64,000 nucleotides of DNA from Yoonia sp. R2331 (GCF_041103235.1 NZ_JBGCUN010000001.1:2542001-2606000); one strand, 5' to 3'; shown: positions 25,763-35,396, counted from the stretch's first letter. A program made the numbers and translations. The notes: generated from the letters alone by a model not told the origin.

Positions 25763-26731
25763 ATGCGCCACCTGCCTGCCTTGATCTTTTGCCTGCCGCT
25801 AAGTGCGACCGCACAAGACATCACACTGCAGATGCCGATCGCCTGCACGCTGGATCAGGATTGTTACTTGCAGCAATTCGTCGACCATGATCCCGGCGCG
25901 GACGCCCGGGATTTCACCTGCGGCAACCTCAGCTATGACGGTCACAAAGGCACCGATTTTGCGCTGCACGACCGCGCAGCGCTTGCCAATGATGTGGCCG
26001 TTCTGGCTGCTGCACCCGGCACAGTGCGCGGGGTGCGTGACACCATGCCAGATGTGCTGCAAGGCAGCCCCGGCGCACCGGATGTCAGTGACCGGGAATG
26101 TGGAAATGGTGTTGTCCTCGACCACGGAAACGGCTGGGAAACGCAGTATTGCCATCTGGCACAGGGCAGTATGACCGTCAGCACAGGCGACACGGTCACC
26201 GCAGGTCAAAGGCTTGGCAGCGTTGGTCTGTCCGGGCAAACACAATTCCCGCATCTCCATCTGTCAGTGCGCAGGGACGGGCAAACCGTAGACCCCTTTG
26301 CGCCCGATGGCGCAATGTCCTGCGACGCAGCCCCATCCCGCACCCTGTGGCAGACCCCGCTTGCAACCCCGCCCGGCGGGTTGATCAGCAGCGGGTTTCA
26401 CACCGACGTGCCCGCCTATGAAGCGGTCAAGGCAGGGCTGCCCAGCCCGGATACGTTGCCAACAGATGCCCCGGCCCTTGTGTTGTGGACTTTTATCTTT
26501 GGCGGGCGTGATGGCGATGTGATCACGCTGGACATCACGGGCCCGGACGGTCTGGTCTTGGGCCATGAAGAAAGTCTGAACCGGACGCAAGCGCAGCTTT
26601 ATCGCGCCACAGGCCTGCGCGCGCCGCCCGATGGCTGGCCCACAGGCGACTACACCGGGCTGGCCCGGCACATGCGGGACGGCGAATTGCTTGACCAGCA
26701 AGAGGTTCAGTTGCGCATTGTCGCGCCCTAA
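25763..26731 (+). CDS. Periplasmic M23-family (LytM) peptidase
   Basis: A 322-residue exported protein with signal peptide MRHLPALIFCLPLSATAQ. The M23 zinc site is intact: His and Asp in DGHKGTDFAL (~70) and the HxH of FPHLHLSVR near residue 165, with the conserved GNGVVLDHGNGWETQYCHL strand between. M23 enzymes cut peptidoglycan cross-bridges; an intact zinc site suggests real activity rather than an EnvC/NlpD-like activator. A C-terminal ~120-residue region is of unknown type. It converges with the OmpA-like gene and shares a CTAA stop with it. Confidence 0.88.
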   Translation: MRHLPALIFCLPLSATAQDITLQMPIACTLDQDCYLQQFVDHDPGADARDFTCGNLSYDGHKGTDFALHDRAALANDVAVLAAAPGTVRGVRDTMPDVLQGSPGAPDVSDRECGNGVVLDHGNGWETQYCHLAQGSMTVSTGDTVTAGQRLGSVGLSGQTQFPHLHLSVRRDGQTVDPFAPDGAMSCDAAPSRTLWQTPLATPPGGLISSGFHTDVPAYEAVKAGLPSPDTLPTDAPALVLWTFIFGGRDGDVITLDITGPDGLVLGHEESLNRTQAQLYRATGLRAPPDGWPTGDYTGLARHMRDGELLDQQEVQLRIVAP

Positions 26732-28884
26732 CGCTCGGTCAATTTCAGCTCAATCCTGCGGTTCTGAGCGCGTGCGGCATCCGTATCAGCGGTGTTCAGC
26801 GGTTGATATTCGCCAAATCCGTTTGCCGCGAGCCGCTGCGGCGGGATGCCCAGTGCGCCCTGCATGTAGCGCACGACCGACAGTGCGCGCGCTTGGCTCA
26901 GTTCCCAATTGTCGCGATATTGGCCCGTGCCGGACAGTGGGATGTTGTCGGTGTGCCCGTCAACGCGGATCACCCAATCGATGCCAGCGGGGATGTCATC
27001 GGCGATGGTTTTCAGGATGTCGGCCACTTTGGCAATCTCACCCCGGCCTTGAAAGGACAGCTCTGCCTCGCCGGGGCGGAACAGCACCTCGGACGAAAAC
27101 ACGAAGCGATCGCCGACGACCTGCACGCCGTCCTGCCCTTCGAGGATGCTGCGCAACTCGCCAAAGAAATCGGACCGGAACCGTTCAAGGTTTTGCGCCT
27201 CTGCCTCCAGCCGGGCGCGTTCTTCTTCAAGTCGCGCGCGCTCTGCCTCTTCCAATGCGCGCCTGCGGCGCTCTTCAGCAGCAACACGCGCCAAAGCAGT
27301 GTTCAATTGCGCGCCGAGCTGTTCGATTTGCACATTGGCATCAGCGTCCGCCTCTTCGGCGATATTCAGAAGCGATTGCAAGGTGCCGACCTGATTGCGC
27401 AATTCTGCCACCTGCGCGTTGAGTAAGGCGACCTGCCGCTGGCTTTCGGCGGACAGCGCCTGTTCCTCTGACAGGGCCCGATTGGCGGTGGCCAGCAGTG
27501 CGGCCCGTTCGTCTGCGGTGCCTTCAAGATCTTGCGCCTGCGCCAATGCGGCGGCGAGGCGGGCCTGCAAATCGGCGCGATCCTGTTCGGTCTGGCTGCG
27601 CCCATCTGACAAAGACGCAACCTCGGCCTGCAAGGCCTCTTGCGCCAAAAGCGCCTCTGCCAGTTGCGCTTCGAGCGTGGCGTTCAACGTGGCCGCATCG
27701 GTGGCCGTGGCCGTTGCCGCCTCTTGCGCGAGGATCGCGGCGGCCAGTTGCGCCTGTATCTCGGCCTCTGTCGCGGCACTGCCAGCCAGCGCCTCTTCCA
27801 GCGCAGTTTGAGCGGCGGACAATTCATCTGCGGTCGCTGCCCCGGCCGACACGGCTGCCGCAAGACGCACGGTCAAGTCATCGGTTTGCGCATTGGCAGC
27901 TTCAAGGGCGGCGCGCGCCTCTGCCAATTCAGCGGCGGTGTTTTCGGCCAGCCCCAATGCCGCCAGCAGCCGCGCATCAAGGTTAGAGCCTTCGACCAAT
28001 GCCTGTGTCAGCTCATTTTCCGCGTTTTGCTGCGCCAAAAGCGCGGCGGCAAGGTTCATATCCAATTGGTCCCGCGCGGCCTGCGTTGCGGCGAGCAGGG
28101 TCAGGGTTTCTTCGGCCTCGCGTCGCTTTTCTTCCAGCGCGAGGGTCATGGCAGTCAATTCGGTGTCGGCATTTGCCAGCCGTTCGCGCAGGGCCTCTGC
28201 CGCGGCGGCATCGGCCAGACGCGCGGCTTCCAGATCGCTGATCTGTGCCGCGTCGTTGGTTGCGGCCTCTTCCAAGGCGGCGATGCGAGCGGCGCTGACC
28301 TCGCCCGTGTTTTCGAGATCGGAGATCATCGCCTCGAGCGCCTCGCGCCTGGCGGCGGCAAGGCGTGCGGCCTCAACGCTGGCGTCGATCTCATCGCGGG
28401 CCGTTGCGAGGGCGAGGTTCAAGGCCTCTTGTTCGGACAGGAGAGAGGCTTCGCGCCCTTCCAGATCAGCAATTTGCGCCTGCGCTTCGGTTCGGTCCGC
28501 CAAGAGGCCAGCGACCTGCGCTTCGAAACCGGTGATCTGGTTCTGGGCGGCGACAAGCGCGGCTTGCGTATCGTCGCGTTCGCGGGTCAGTGTCGCGATC
28601 AGTGCGGCCTGCTGGTTGGCGGTGTCGGTTGCATCGGCCAGATTGGCGGACAGATCGGCGCTGCGATCCTGTTCCAACCCCAATGCGGATGCGAGCGCCG
28701 AGACTTCTTCGGCCAATTCGTCCAACTGGCTGGCCTGCCCGGTGATGGTTTCGCGCAGCACAAACTGAATGACCATGAAAATGGTCAACACGAACATCAG
28801 CACCAGCAAAAGGCCCGTCATCGCGTCCACAAACCCCGGCCAGATGGCCTGATTCATGCGCTGGCCGCGACGGGTCAGTGCCAT
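26728..28884 (-). CDS. MotB/OmpA-like stator protein with very long coiled coil
   Basis: A 718-residue protein with one N-terminal membrane segment (FVDAMTGLLLVLMFVLTIFM, ~18-45) whose Asp matches the proton-binding Asp of MotB/ExbD/TolR. Next comes ~500 residues of Ala/Glu/Leu/Gln-rich coiled coil (~50-560), then a C-terminal OmpA-like peptidoglycan-binding domain (VIRVDGHTDNIPLSG near 635 and RLAANGFGEYQPL). With the MotA/ExbB-like gene directly upstream (TAAATG junction) it should form an ion-driven stator anchored to the cell wall. The coiled coil is far longer than in MotB. No flagellar, ton, tol or Zorya effector genes are nearby. Confidence 0.85.
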   Translation of the reverse strand: MALTRRGQRMNQAIWPGFVDAMTGLLLVLMFVLTIFMVIQFVLRETITGQASQLDELAEEVSALASALGLEQDRSADLSANLADATDTANQQAALIATLTRERDDTQAALVAAQNQITGFEAQVAGLLADRTEAQAQIADLEGREASLLSEQEALNLALATARDEIDASVEAARLAAARREALEAMISDLENTGEVSAARIAALEEAATNDAAQISDLEAARLADAAAAEALRERLANADTELTAMTLALEEKRREAEETLTLLAATQAARDQLDMNLAAALLAQQNAENELTQALVEGSNLDARLLAALGLAENTAAELAEARAALEAANAQTDDLTVRLAAAVSAGAATADELSAAQTALEEALAGSAATEAEIQAQLAAAILAQEAATATATDAATLNATLEAQLAEALLAQEALQAEVASLSDGRSQTEQDRADLQARLAAALAQAQDLEGTADERAALLATANRALSEEQALSAESQRQVALLNAQVAELRNQVGTLQSLLNIAEEADADANVQIEQLGAQLNTALARVAAEERRRRALEEAERARLEEERARLEAEAQNLERFRSDFFGELRSILEGQDGVQVVGDRFVFSSEVLFRPGEAELSFQGRGEIAKVADILKTIADDIPAGIDWVIRVDGHTDNIPLSGTGQYRDNWELSQARALSVVRYMQGALGIPPQRLAANGFGEYQPLNTADTDAARAQNRRIELKLTER

Positions 28885-30051
28885 TTAGCTGCCCCCCGAC
28901 CCGGGCCGCCCCCGCCCTTTGAGCGCGCGGGTCAGGGCTGCCAGATCGGCGCGCAGATCAGCGAGCGTTTCCTGTCGGCCTGCTGACATTTCTTCCAGCA
29001 CGCGCAGCAGTTGCACGTCGATCGAGCGCAGACGCATCCGGCTTTCGGCATCCAGACCGTCAACGCCGCCTTCTTCGAGCTTTTCGATCAGCCGTTCCTG
29101 CCCGGCGGCGACGCGGGCCAGTGTATCACTGTCAGCGGCGCCCTGCCCCATGCTGGCAATCGCATCGGTCAGCGCATCCAGGCGCGCGTCCATTTCGGCC
29201 TGTCGTACATCTGCCTGATTGACCATGGCCTGCATGGTTTCCAACTGACCCGCCATGTGTTCGGCAAAGGCAGACATCATGCCGGTTTCCTCTGACCCGC
29301 CACTGTCTTCGCCTGTCGCAAAGCCGAGGCGGGTGATGGTGGACAGCCACTCTTCAAGCTCGCGGTAAAACCGGTTCTGGCCGTGGCTGGCAAAGAGTTC
29401 CAGAAGGCCCACAACAAGAGATCCAGCCAACCCCAAAAGCGAGGATGAAAAGGCCGTGCCCATGCCGCCCAGCTGGCTTTCAAGGCCCGCTTGAAGGCGG
29501 CCAAAGACGTCCGCGCCGCTTTCACCGTCGCCGGGGTTGAGGCTACGGATGGTTTCGACAAGCGCGGGTACGGTGGTGGCAAGGCCGTAGAACGTGCCCA
29601 GAAGGCCAAGGAAAATCAGTGTGTTCCCAATGTAGCGTGTGATCTCGCGGTCTTCGTCGATCCGCTGGGCTACTGAGTCCTGAATTGACCGGCTGGAGGT
29701 GGACGAGATTTGCATCATCGCCCCGCGCGACCGCAGCAGCGTTGCCAAGGGGGCCAGCAACCCCGGTGCCTGCGTCAGGTTGTGGCCGACGCGATGGCCC
29801 GCAAACCCTTCGATCCATTCGACCGAGCGCATAAGCTGAAAGACCTGACCGAAGGTGGACAAGACACCAATGACGAACACGGCAAGGATCGCGCCGTTCA
29901 GATAGGCGTTCGCGAGGTAGATCGCGATGATCTGTTCGCGCGCGATGTAAAGACCAGACCCCACCGCCACGAGCACGAAGATCATCGAAATGATCTGGCG
30001 CACGGGCTGTGAAAACTGCGGCTTTGCCTCGGGTTCCCTGTTGTCCGTCAA
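28885..30051 (-). CDS. MotA/TolQ/ExbB-family proton channel protein
   Basis: A 388-residue inner-membrane protein with membrane segments at residues ~22-40 and ~50-72, followed by the MotA/TolQ/ExbB core (YIGNTLIFLGLLGTFYGLAT near 145 and GTAFSSSLLGLAGSLVVGLL near 200) and a cytoplasmic C-terminal coiled-coil tail (~250-385). The start is TTG 30051 with AGAGGA upstream; there is no ATG before the first membrane segment, and TTG 30108 has no ribosome site. It forms a two-gene unit with the giant MotB-like protein. Its motif set supports a proton or sodium channel role. Confidence 0.85.
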   Translation of the reverse strand: MTDNREPEAKPQFSQPVRQIISMIFVLVAVGSGLYIAREQIIAIYLANAYLNGAILAVFVIGVLSTFGQVFQLMRSVEWIEGFAGHRVGHNLTQAPGLLAPLATLLRSRGAMMQISSTSSRSIQDSVAQRIDEDREITRYIGNTLIFLGLLGTFYGLATTVPALVETIRSLNPGDGESGADVFGRLQAGLESQLGGMGTAFSSSLLGLAGSLVVGLLELFASHGQNRFYRELEEWLSTITRLGFATGEDSGGSEETGMMSAFAEHMAGQLETMQAMVNQADVRQAEMDARLDALTDAIASMGQGAADSDTLARVAAGQERLIEKLEEGGVDGLDAESRMRLRSIDVQLLRVLEEMSAGRQETLADLRADLAALTRALKGRGRPGSGGS

Positions 30052-30118
30052 AGGCTTCGGGGTCCTCTTTGATGTTGTTGCGCAAAGCTTAACGTGCTGT
30101 CGCTGCAAACGGAAATGA

Positions 30119-30646
30119 TTATTCCGTCAGCGCCCGGACCCGTGTCACGAGCCAATCCATATCCGCGTCGCTGATGCCCATCTGGGTCAGGTGGTCGGCG
30201 GTGTTGTAAAGGTATTCGGTATTTGGCCCGCGCCCGCCCACAGAGCGCGCAATCATCTGTGCCTGTGTTTCAAGGTCAAACTGGCAGTACTGCACATGGT
30301 TGCGGTTGATGACATAGGCCAGCGTCGGCACGGTACTGCCATCATCCAGCGTCACATCGAGTGTCCGTTCTTCGTAGGCGGATGAAATCAGCTCTCGCTC
30401 GCGCAGCGTGGCAAGGACCGGCTCCTCTTCTTCGGGCTTTACGCGAAAGGCCACGCCGGTACAGGTGGCATCAGGGGTTTCATCCAGCGCCAGCACAAGG
30501 CCCGGTTCGTCCTCAGACCCGCGATGGTGGATCGACAACATGCAAAAGCTGCGGTGATAGTCGCGCAGGACTGCCCGGCGGGATTCTGCCGGGGTAAAGC
30601 CCGGATTCCATAAAAGTGAGCCGTAGCCGAATACCCACATTGCCAT
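30119..30646 (-). CDS. ChaC-type gamma-glutamylcyclotransferase
   Basis: A 175-residue enzyme expected to cleave glutathione to 5-oxoproline and Cys-Gly in the cytoplasm. The N-terminal VFGYGSLLWNPGF holds the conserved YGSL loop; the region DETPDATCTGVAFRV is followed by the probable catalytic Glu (KPEEEEPVLATLRERE near residue 85). ATG 30646 has AAAGGA upstream. It is 67 nt upstream of the stator pair on the same strand and divergent from DUF2125. Confidence 0.9.
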   Translation of the reverse strand: MAMWVFGYGSLLWNPGFTPAESRRAVLRDYHRSFCMLSIHHRGSEDEPGLVLALDETPDATCTGVAFRVKPEEEEPVLATLRERELISSAYEERTLDVTLDDGSTVPTLAYVINRNHVQYCQFDLETQAQMIARSVGGRGPNTEYLYNTADHLTQMGISDADMDWLVTRVRALTE

Positions 30647-30710
30647 GTCTCTGGTCCTTTCAAGATGGGCCTTATAAACACAGGCCACAGCCAAAGGGAA
30701 AGGACCAAAG

Positions 30711-31694
30711 ATGCGCCGTCTGTTCATCATCGTGATGGTGCTGTCCACGCTTTATGGCGGCTATTGGTTTGTGGGGGCTCGGGCGGTCGAGGACGGTGCG
30801 CGGGATGCGCTGGCCGACATGGCCGATCAGGGCTGGGACGTGGCATTCAGCGATCTGGACACACGCGGCTTTCCCTCGCGGTTTGACACCACGGTGACTG
30901 ATCTGTCGTTGACCGCACCAAGTGGTCTTTTGTCTTATCAGGCGCCGTTTTTGCAGGCCTTTGCGCTAAGCTATCAACCCAACCGCGTGATTGCGGCCTT
31001 TCCCACCACCCAGACCGTTCGTCTGGGCGGGCTGACCCTGATGCTGGGCAGTGACGGTTTGCGCGCAAGTGCGGGTGTGAAGGCGAACGCGGGGCTGAGT
31101 TTTGACGAAGCGACGGTCGAAGCCAAGATGCTGTCGCTGGCCACGGACGTGGCGGGCGTGCGCACTGGCCCTGCGTTGTTGGCGACCCGTGCATCGGCGA
31201 TGCCCAATGCCTATGACGCTTATCTGGGATTAGAGCGGATCACGCTGCCTGATGACTTGTGGCAGCAGATGTTTCCGCATGGCGCGCTGCCGCTGACCAT
31301 TGACGGGCTGCGATTGGATGCCACCGCGACACTGGATCAGGAATTGAACCGCAACACGCTGCAAGCCAATCCCGGCCCGGTGCTGACCGCGCTGAAACTG
31401 ACCGAGCTGGTGTTGAACTGGGGTGATCTGTCGGTGACAGCGCGCGGCGCGTTGGATGTGGATCAAAGCGGCGTGGTTTCCGGCAAGATCACGATCACGG
31501 CGGTGGCGTGGGAAGACTTGTTAGAGGGGTTGTCGAATGTGGGAGCGATTGAACCGGATATCGCCCAGACCTATCGCAACATGGGCGATCTGCTGGCGCA
31601 GGGGTCTGAGACCCTGACTGTGCCGCTGACCTTTCAGAACGGGTTTATGACACTGGGCGCGATCCCACTGGGGCTGGCACCACGGTTGCGTTAG
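30711..31694 (+). CDS. DUF2125 domain protein, membrane-anchored
   Basis: A 327-residue protein with an N-terminal membrane anchor or uncleaved signal (MRRLFIIVMVLSTLYGGYWF) and a long beta-rich periplasmic domain characteristic of alphaproteobacterial DUF2125. Marks are the W-V-A-F-S-D-L-D-TRGFPSRFD region near residue 43 and repeated LTL/LRLDATATLD strands. Function is unknown; the AsmA-like look of such proteins suggests an envelope role. It converges with ycjF and shares a TTAG stop. Confidence 0.82.
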   Translation: MRRLFIIVMVLSTLYGGYWFVGARAVEDGARDALADMADQGWDVAFSDLDTRGFPSRFDTTVTDLSLTAPSGLLSYQAPFLQAFALSYQPNRVIAAFPTTQTVRLGGLTLMLGSDGLRASAGVKANAGLSFDEATVEAKMLSLATDVAGVRTGPALLATRASAMPNAYDAYLGLERITLPDDLWQQMFPHGALPLTIDGLRLDATATLDQELNRNTLQANPGPVLTALKLTELVLNWGDLSVTARGALDVDQSGVVSGKITITAVAWEDLLEGLSNVGAIEPDIAQTYRNMGDLLAQGSETLTVPLTFQNGFMTLGAIPLGLAPRLR

Positions 31695-32680
31695 CCCCGG
31701 CTGAACAGGCCGGTCAGCGCGCGGCTGACAAGGCCCGAAACAGAGGGACGTTTCAGCGCCGTAAAGGGCAGTGGGCGACATACCTCGATCGCGGCGACAC
31801 CGACCCGTGCGGTCAGCGCACCGTTGACCACGCCTTCGCCAAAGCGGCGCGAAACCTTCGACAGCACCCCGCCGCCTGCGACCGATCCGATCAGGTCATC
31901 ACCCACAGCGACAGCCCCGGTTGCAACCAGATGGGTCAGCACGGTGCGCGTCAGCCGCCAACTGCCAAGCGTGCCAGCGCGACCGCCGTAGATTTCAGCG
32001 ATCCGGCGGATCATGCGCAGATTGGCGGTCAGGGCCGTGAAGACATCCGCCAGCGCCAGCGGTACGATAGCGGTGACCGTTGCGACCTGTCGGGCTGCGG
32101 CCTCGACCTCTTTCCGGGCTTGGGTATCAAGGGGTTCGAGCAAAGTGCGTTCTGTCAGCCCCAAAAGCGCATCGGCGTCCAGCATGTCATTGCGCCCCGC
32201 CGCCAGCCGGTCGCGGCCCCATTTGGTGTCATCGCGGCCCGCATAAAGCGCGACGATCTGGTCGGTGACCTTGCGGGCTTGCCCAAGGTCTTCTTCGGCG
32301 ATGGCGGTTGCGGCTGCCGCCTGCACCCGGTCAATGCGACGCAGGCGCGAAATGGCCGCCAGTTCGCGCACCGCTATGGCCAGAAGAACAAGACAGAGCA
32401 GACCCAGAATGACAGTCACCGAAAGCCCGAGCAACGGGCTGCGCGCAATCAGGGCATTCACGTAGTCCCAGGTCGCAAGGCTGACCACAAAGCCCGCCAG
32501 CGCCAGAAGCAGCGACCAAAACCAGCGCCCCAGCACCGACCGGCGACGGGTGGCAATGGCCGCGACGGTTTGCATTGCGGCGCCTTGTGGTGCGTCATCG
32601 TCAATGACGGCAGGCGCTGTGGCGGGAGTGACGTCTGTTGGGTCATCGTCAAGATCGATCAGAACCGGGCCTCGGGTCAT
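31691..32680 (-). CDS. YcjF-family (DUF697) inner-membrane protein
   Basis: A 329-residue protein with two closely spaced membrane segments (~50-70 and ~82-105), an amphipathic middle, and a C-terminal DUF697 region (VTAIVPLALADVFTALTANL near 200, TRTVLTHLVATGAVAVGDDL near 250). YcjF is the partner of YcjX, a P-loop ATPase/GTPase linked with envelope stress in proteobacteria. ATG 32680 has GGAGGG 8 nt upstream and overlaps the GNAT stop as ATGA; the ATG at 32695 lacks a site. Confidence 0.85.
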   Translation of the reverse strand: MTRGPVLIDLDDDPTDVTPATAPAVIDDDAPQGAAMQTVAAIATRRRSVLGRWFWSLLLALAGFVVSLATWDYVNALIARSPLLGLSVTVILGLLCLVLLAIAVRELAAISRLRRIDRVQAAAATAIAEEDLGQARKVTDQIVALYAGRDDTKWGRDRLAAGRNDMLDADALLGLTERTLLEPLDTQARKEVEAAARQVATVTAIVPLALADVFTALTANLRMIRRIAEIYGGRAGTLGSWRLTRTVLTHLVATGAVAVGDDLIGSVAGGGVLSKVSRRFGEGVVNGALTARVGVAAIEVCRPLPFTALKRPSVSGLVSRALTGLFSRG

Positions 32681-33120
32681 GTGGGCGCCCTCCATTCATA
32701 GCGCAGGTCGGGCAGGCCTTCTTCGTTGTCGGCGCCATCGGTTTCGTCTGTTGCGGTAAAGCCGTGGCGTTCATAGAACCGCCGCGCCCCGGTGTTGGCC
32801 TGAAAGCACCACAGGTGCAGGTGGCCGCTTGTGCGTTGCGCCGCGTGCAAGAGTTGCGTGCCGATGCCCTGTCGGCGGTGGTCATGATCGACGTAGAGGT
32901 GCATGAGGTCAGCCCCATCCCGTGCCAAATAGCCAACGGCGATGCCGCGTATATCAGCCACGGTGACCAGGCCGCCGCCGATCAGTTTGCGCAAGAACTG
33001 CAAATCTTCCGGAGGGGAATGCAGGCGCGGCACCCATTCGGTTGCGGTGAACCATGCGCCCAGAATGCGGGCGCAGGGGATCGCATCCTCGACCCGGGCA
33101 TGGCGGAGGGTCGCTGTCAC
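32677..33120 (-). CDS. GNAT-family N-acetyltransferase
   Basis: A 147-residue acetyl-CoA-dependent transferase. The acetyl-CoA loop is DHDHRRQGIGTQLL near residue 85, and the C-terminal FQANTGARRFYERHGF motif is typical. The start is GTG 33120 overlapping the ycjX stop as GTGA, and its own stop overlaps ycjF as ATGA. It is thus inserted with full coupling between two genes that are usually neighbours. Substrate unknown. Confidence 0.88.
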   Translation of the reverse strand: MTATLRHARVEDAIPCARILGAWFTATEWVPRLHSPPEDLQFLRKLIGGGLVTVADIRGIAVGYLARDGADLMHLYVDHDHRRQGIGTQLLHAAQRTSGHLHLWCFQANTGARRFYERHGFTATDETDGADNEEGLPDLRYEWRAPT

Positions 33121-34529
33121 AGCTTATCCCCCAAAAGGAACTCCGCCGCCTTGTCGAGCCGGATGTGCGGTGGGCCGTCGCCCGGTTTGAGGGTCAGAGC
33201 CGCAGGCGCAAAGCGCATGACCTGATAATCCTGATCCAGCCACCTGTCCTGGCCTGCGCGCGCAGGCCCCAGCAGGTGTTGCGGGTCGCTGGGCAAGGCA
33301 CCGGGGTAGAATGCCGCCTGTTTGTCATTTTCCAACAATCGCCCCCGGACCACATTGAGCGGGCCATCGCGGTGGTCAACGGTTTCCTCGACCGTGGTGC
33401 GCAGGGCGGCAATTGACATTGCTGCGGTGCGTGCGCCAGCAAAGTCGGCACGGTCCTTGGCCTCGCGCAGAAGCGCCTGCGTGATCGCCGTAAGCTGCGG
33501 ATGCTGGGTGTGGTGCAGATGATCCGCCTTGGTGGCGGCAAACAGGATCTTTTCCACCCGGCGGCCAGCAAAGATACGGGTCAGAAACGCATTGCGACCG
33601 GGTCGGAAGGCCCCAAGGATATCGGCCATCGCGGCACGAAGATCATCCACCGCTGGCGGGCCTGCGTGGATCGCCCCCAGCACGTCGACCAGCACAACTT
33701 GCCGGTCAATCCGGGCGAAGTGGTCACGAAAGAACGGGCGCACAACATTACGCTTGTAACTTTCGAACCTGCGCGCGAACTCTCGCCCCAGCGATTTGCG
33801 CGCATAGGCCCCCGGTGGCAGCGGTGCAAAGGTCAAAACGGGCGAGCCCGCCAGATCGCCGGGCAACAGGAAGCGACCTGGCGAGCAATCGGAAAACCCC
33901 TCGGCACGAGAGGCTTGCAAATGTGCGGTAAACCCTTGGGCCAATGCCTGCGCCGTTGGTTCATCAAGCGGCGCGTCGGCATCAACACCCGCAACCTGCT
34001 GGAGGTAGGCGTCACCACCGGGCCGCCCTGCGGCGCGGGTCAGGGCCGCCTCTGACCAGGCGGCATAATCCAGATCAAGGAGCGCCAGATCCAACAGCCA
34101 TTCGCCGGGGTAATCGACAATATCCAGATGCACGGTGCGCGGGCCGGACAACCCGCCCAAAAGCCCCGATGGCTGTACCTTGAGCGACAAACGCAGTTCA
34201 GAGATATGGCGCGTGCCGTCAGGCCAGCTGGGTTGAAGCGCGGTCAATTGCGCCAGATGGGATTCGTAGGCAAAGCGCGGCAGCGTGTCATCGGGCTGCG
34301 GTTGCAGATAGGCGGTCTGGATCGCACCAGAGGCCGCCGCACGCAGCCCCGGCATCCGGCCCCGGTTCATCAGATTGGCGACAAGGGCCGTGATAAACAC
34401 CGTCTTTCCCGCACGGCTTAGCCCGGTCACACCCAGCCGGATGACCGGGTCGGAAAAGGGTGCTGTCACCGTATCGGCCACGGTTTCAACTGACCGCGCG
34501 ATTCCGTCTGCAATTGCCCCAATGACCAA
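33117..34529 (-). CDS. YcjX-family P-loop NTPase (DUF463)
   Basis: A 470-residue nucleotide-binding protein with Walker A GVTGLSRAGKTVFITAL near residue 35 and the family segments DIVDYPGEWLLDLALL near 140 and FAATKADHLHHTQHPQL near 330 (NKxD-like TKAD). YcjX proteins are predicted GTPases co-expressed with YcjF. The start is TTG 34529 with AAAGGG upstream; I see no ATG alternative before the P-loop. First gene of a three-gene overlapping operon, divergent from truA. Confidence 0.87.
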   Translation of the reverse strand: MVIGAIADGIARSVETVADTVTAPFSDPVIRLGVTGLSRAGKTVFITALVANLMNRGRMPGLRAAASGAIQTAYLQPQPDDTLPRFAYESHLAQLTALQPSWPDGTRHISELRLSLKVQPSGLLGGLSGPRTVHLDIVDYPGEWLLDLALLDLDYAAWSEAALTRAAGRPGGDAYLQQVAGVDADAPLDEPTAQALAQGFTAHLQASRAEGFSDCSPGRFLLPGDLAGSPVLTFAPLPPGAYARKSLGREFARRFESYKRNVVRPFFRDHFARIDRQVVLVDVLGAIHAGPPAVDDLRAAMADILGAFRPGRNAFLTRIFAGRRVEKILFAATKADHLHHTQHPQLTAITQALLREAKDRADFAGARTAAMSIAALRTTVEETVDHRDGPLNVVRGRLLENDKQAAFYPGALPSDPQHLLGPARAGQDRWLDQDYQVMRFAPAALTLKPGDGPPHIRLDKAAEFLLGDKL

Positions 34530-34628
34530 ATTCGTACCCTTTGTGCTCGACGTTCAGCCCAAGATAGGCGCGGGGTCGCGGCTTGGGTAGGGATTGATTT
34601 TGGCGCATCCTCCCCCTAAAGCAGCGCT

Positions 34629-35396
34629 ATGCCGCGTTTTGCCCTGAAAGTTGAATACAATGGTGCGCCCTTTGCCGGGTGGCAGCGGCAGAAGGACCAG
34701 CCATCGGTGCAGGGCGCGATTGAGGCCGCATTGGCCAAGCTGGAACCGGGGCCACACTCCATCGCCGCTGCCGGACGGACGGATGCAGGGGTGCATGCGA
34801 CCGGCCAGGTAGCACATTGCGATTTGACGCAGGATTGGGACCCGTTTCGGCTGTCGGAGGCGCTGAATTATCACCTGAAGCCCGCGCCGGTTGCGATTGT
34901 CGATTGCGCGCATGTGGCCGAGGATTGGCATGCCCGGTTTTTGGCGGTGGAACGGCGATATCTGTTCAAACTCGCGGTGCGGCGTGCGCCCTTGACGCTT
35001 GAAAAAGGTCTGATGTGGCAGGTGCGTCATCCGTTGGATGGGGCCGCGATGCAGGCCGGGGCGGACCAGTTGCTTGGCCGGCATGATTTTACGACCTTCC
35101 GATCCTCGATCTGTCAGGCAGATAGCCCCTTGCGCACCTTGGACGAATTGCGGGTTGAGGAATTGCCCGTAAGTGGCGGGCAACTCTTTCATTTTCACGT
35201 CCGTGCGCAGTCGTTTTTGCACAATCAGGTGCGCGGTTTTGTGGGAACGTTGGAACGTGTCGGCGCGGGCGCATGGGCACCGGATGATGTGGGGCGCGCG
35301 TTGGCCGCGAAGGAACGCGCGGCTTGCGGACCGGTTTGCCCACCTGAAGGGTTGTATCTGGCGGGTGTCGGCTATCCTGCCGATCCGTTCGCCTAG
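34629..35396 (+). CDS. truA: tRNA pseudouridine(38-40) synthase TruA
   Basis: A 255-residue enzyme that converts U38-U40 in the anticodon arm to pseudouridine. The catalytic Asp is in [15 protein letters not shown] near residue 52; [14 protein letters not shown] at the N-terminus and [17 protein letters not shown] near 205 are family signatures. The length is typical. It converges with DUF3726 and shares a CTAG stop. Confidence 0.95.
   Translation: MPRFALKVEYNGAPFAGWQRQKDQPSVQGAIEAALAKLEPGPHSIAAAGRTDAGVHATGQVAHCDLTQDWDPFRLSEALNYHLKPAPVAIVDCAHVAEDWHARFLAVERRYLFKLAVRRAPLTLEKGLMWQVRHPLDGAAMQAGADQLLGRHDFTTFRSSICQADSPLRTLDELRVEELPVSGGQLFHFHVRAQSFLHNQVRGFVGTLERVGAGAWAPDDVGRALAAKERAACGPVCPPEGLYLAGVGYPADPFA

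Noticed and set aside
27640-28986. 448-codon plus-strand frame opposite the coiled-coil gene
   Set aside because: Produced by the biased codons of the Ala/Glu-rich coiled coil; the Gly/Arg/Cys-rich product looks spurious.
26728-30051. Zorya-type antiphage system from the MotA/MotB-like pair
   Set aside because: Only the two stator genes are present; no zorC, zorD or zorE-like helicase or nuclease follows, and the neighbours are chaC and an M23 peptidase.
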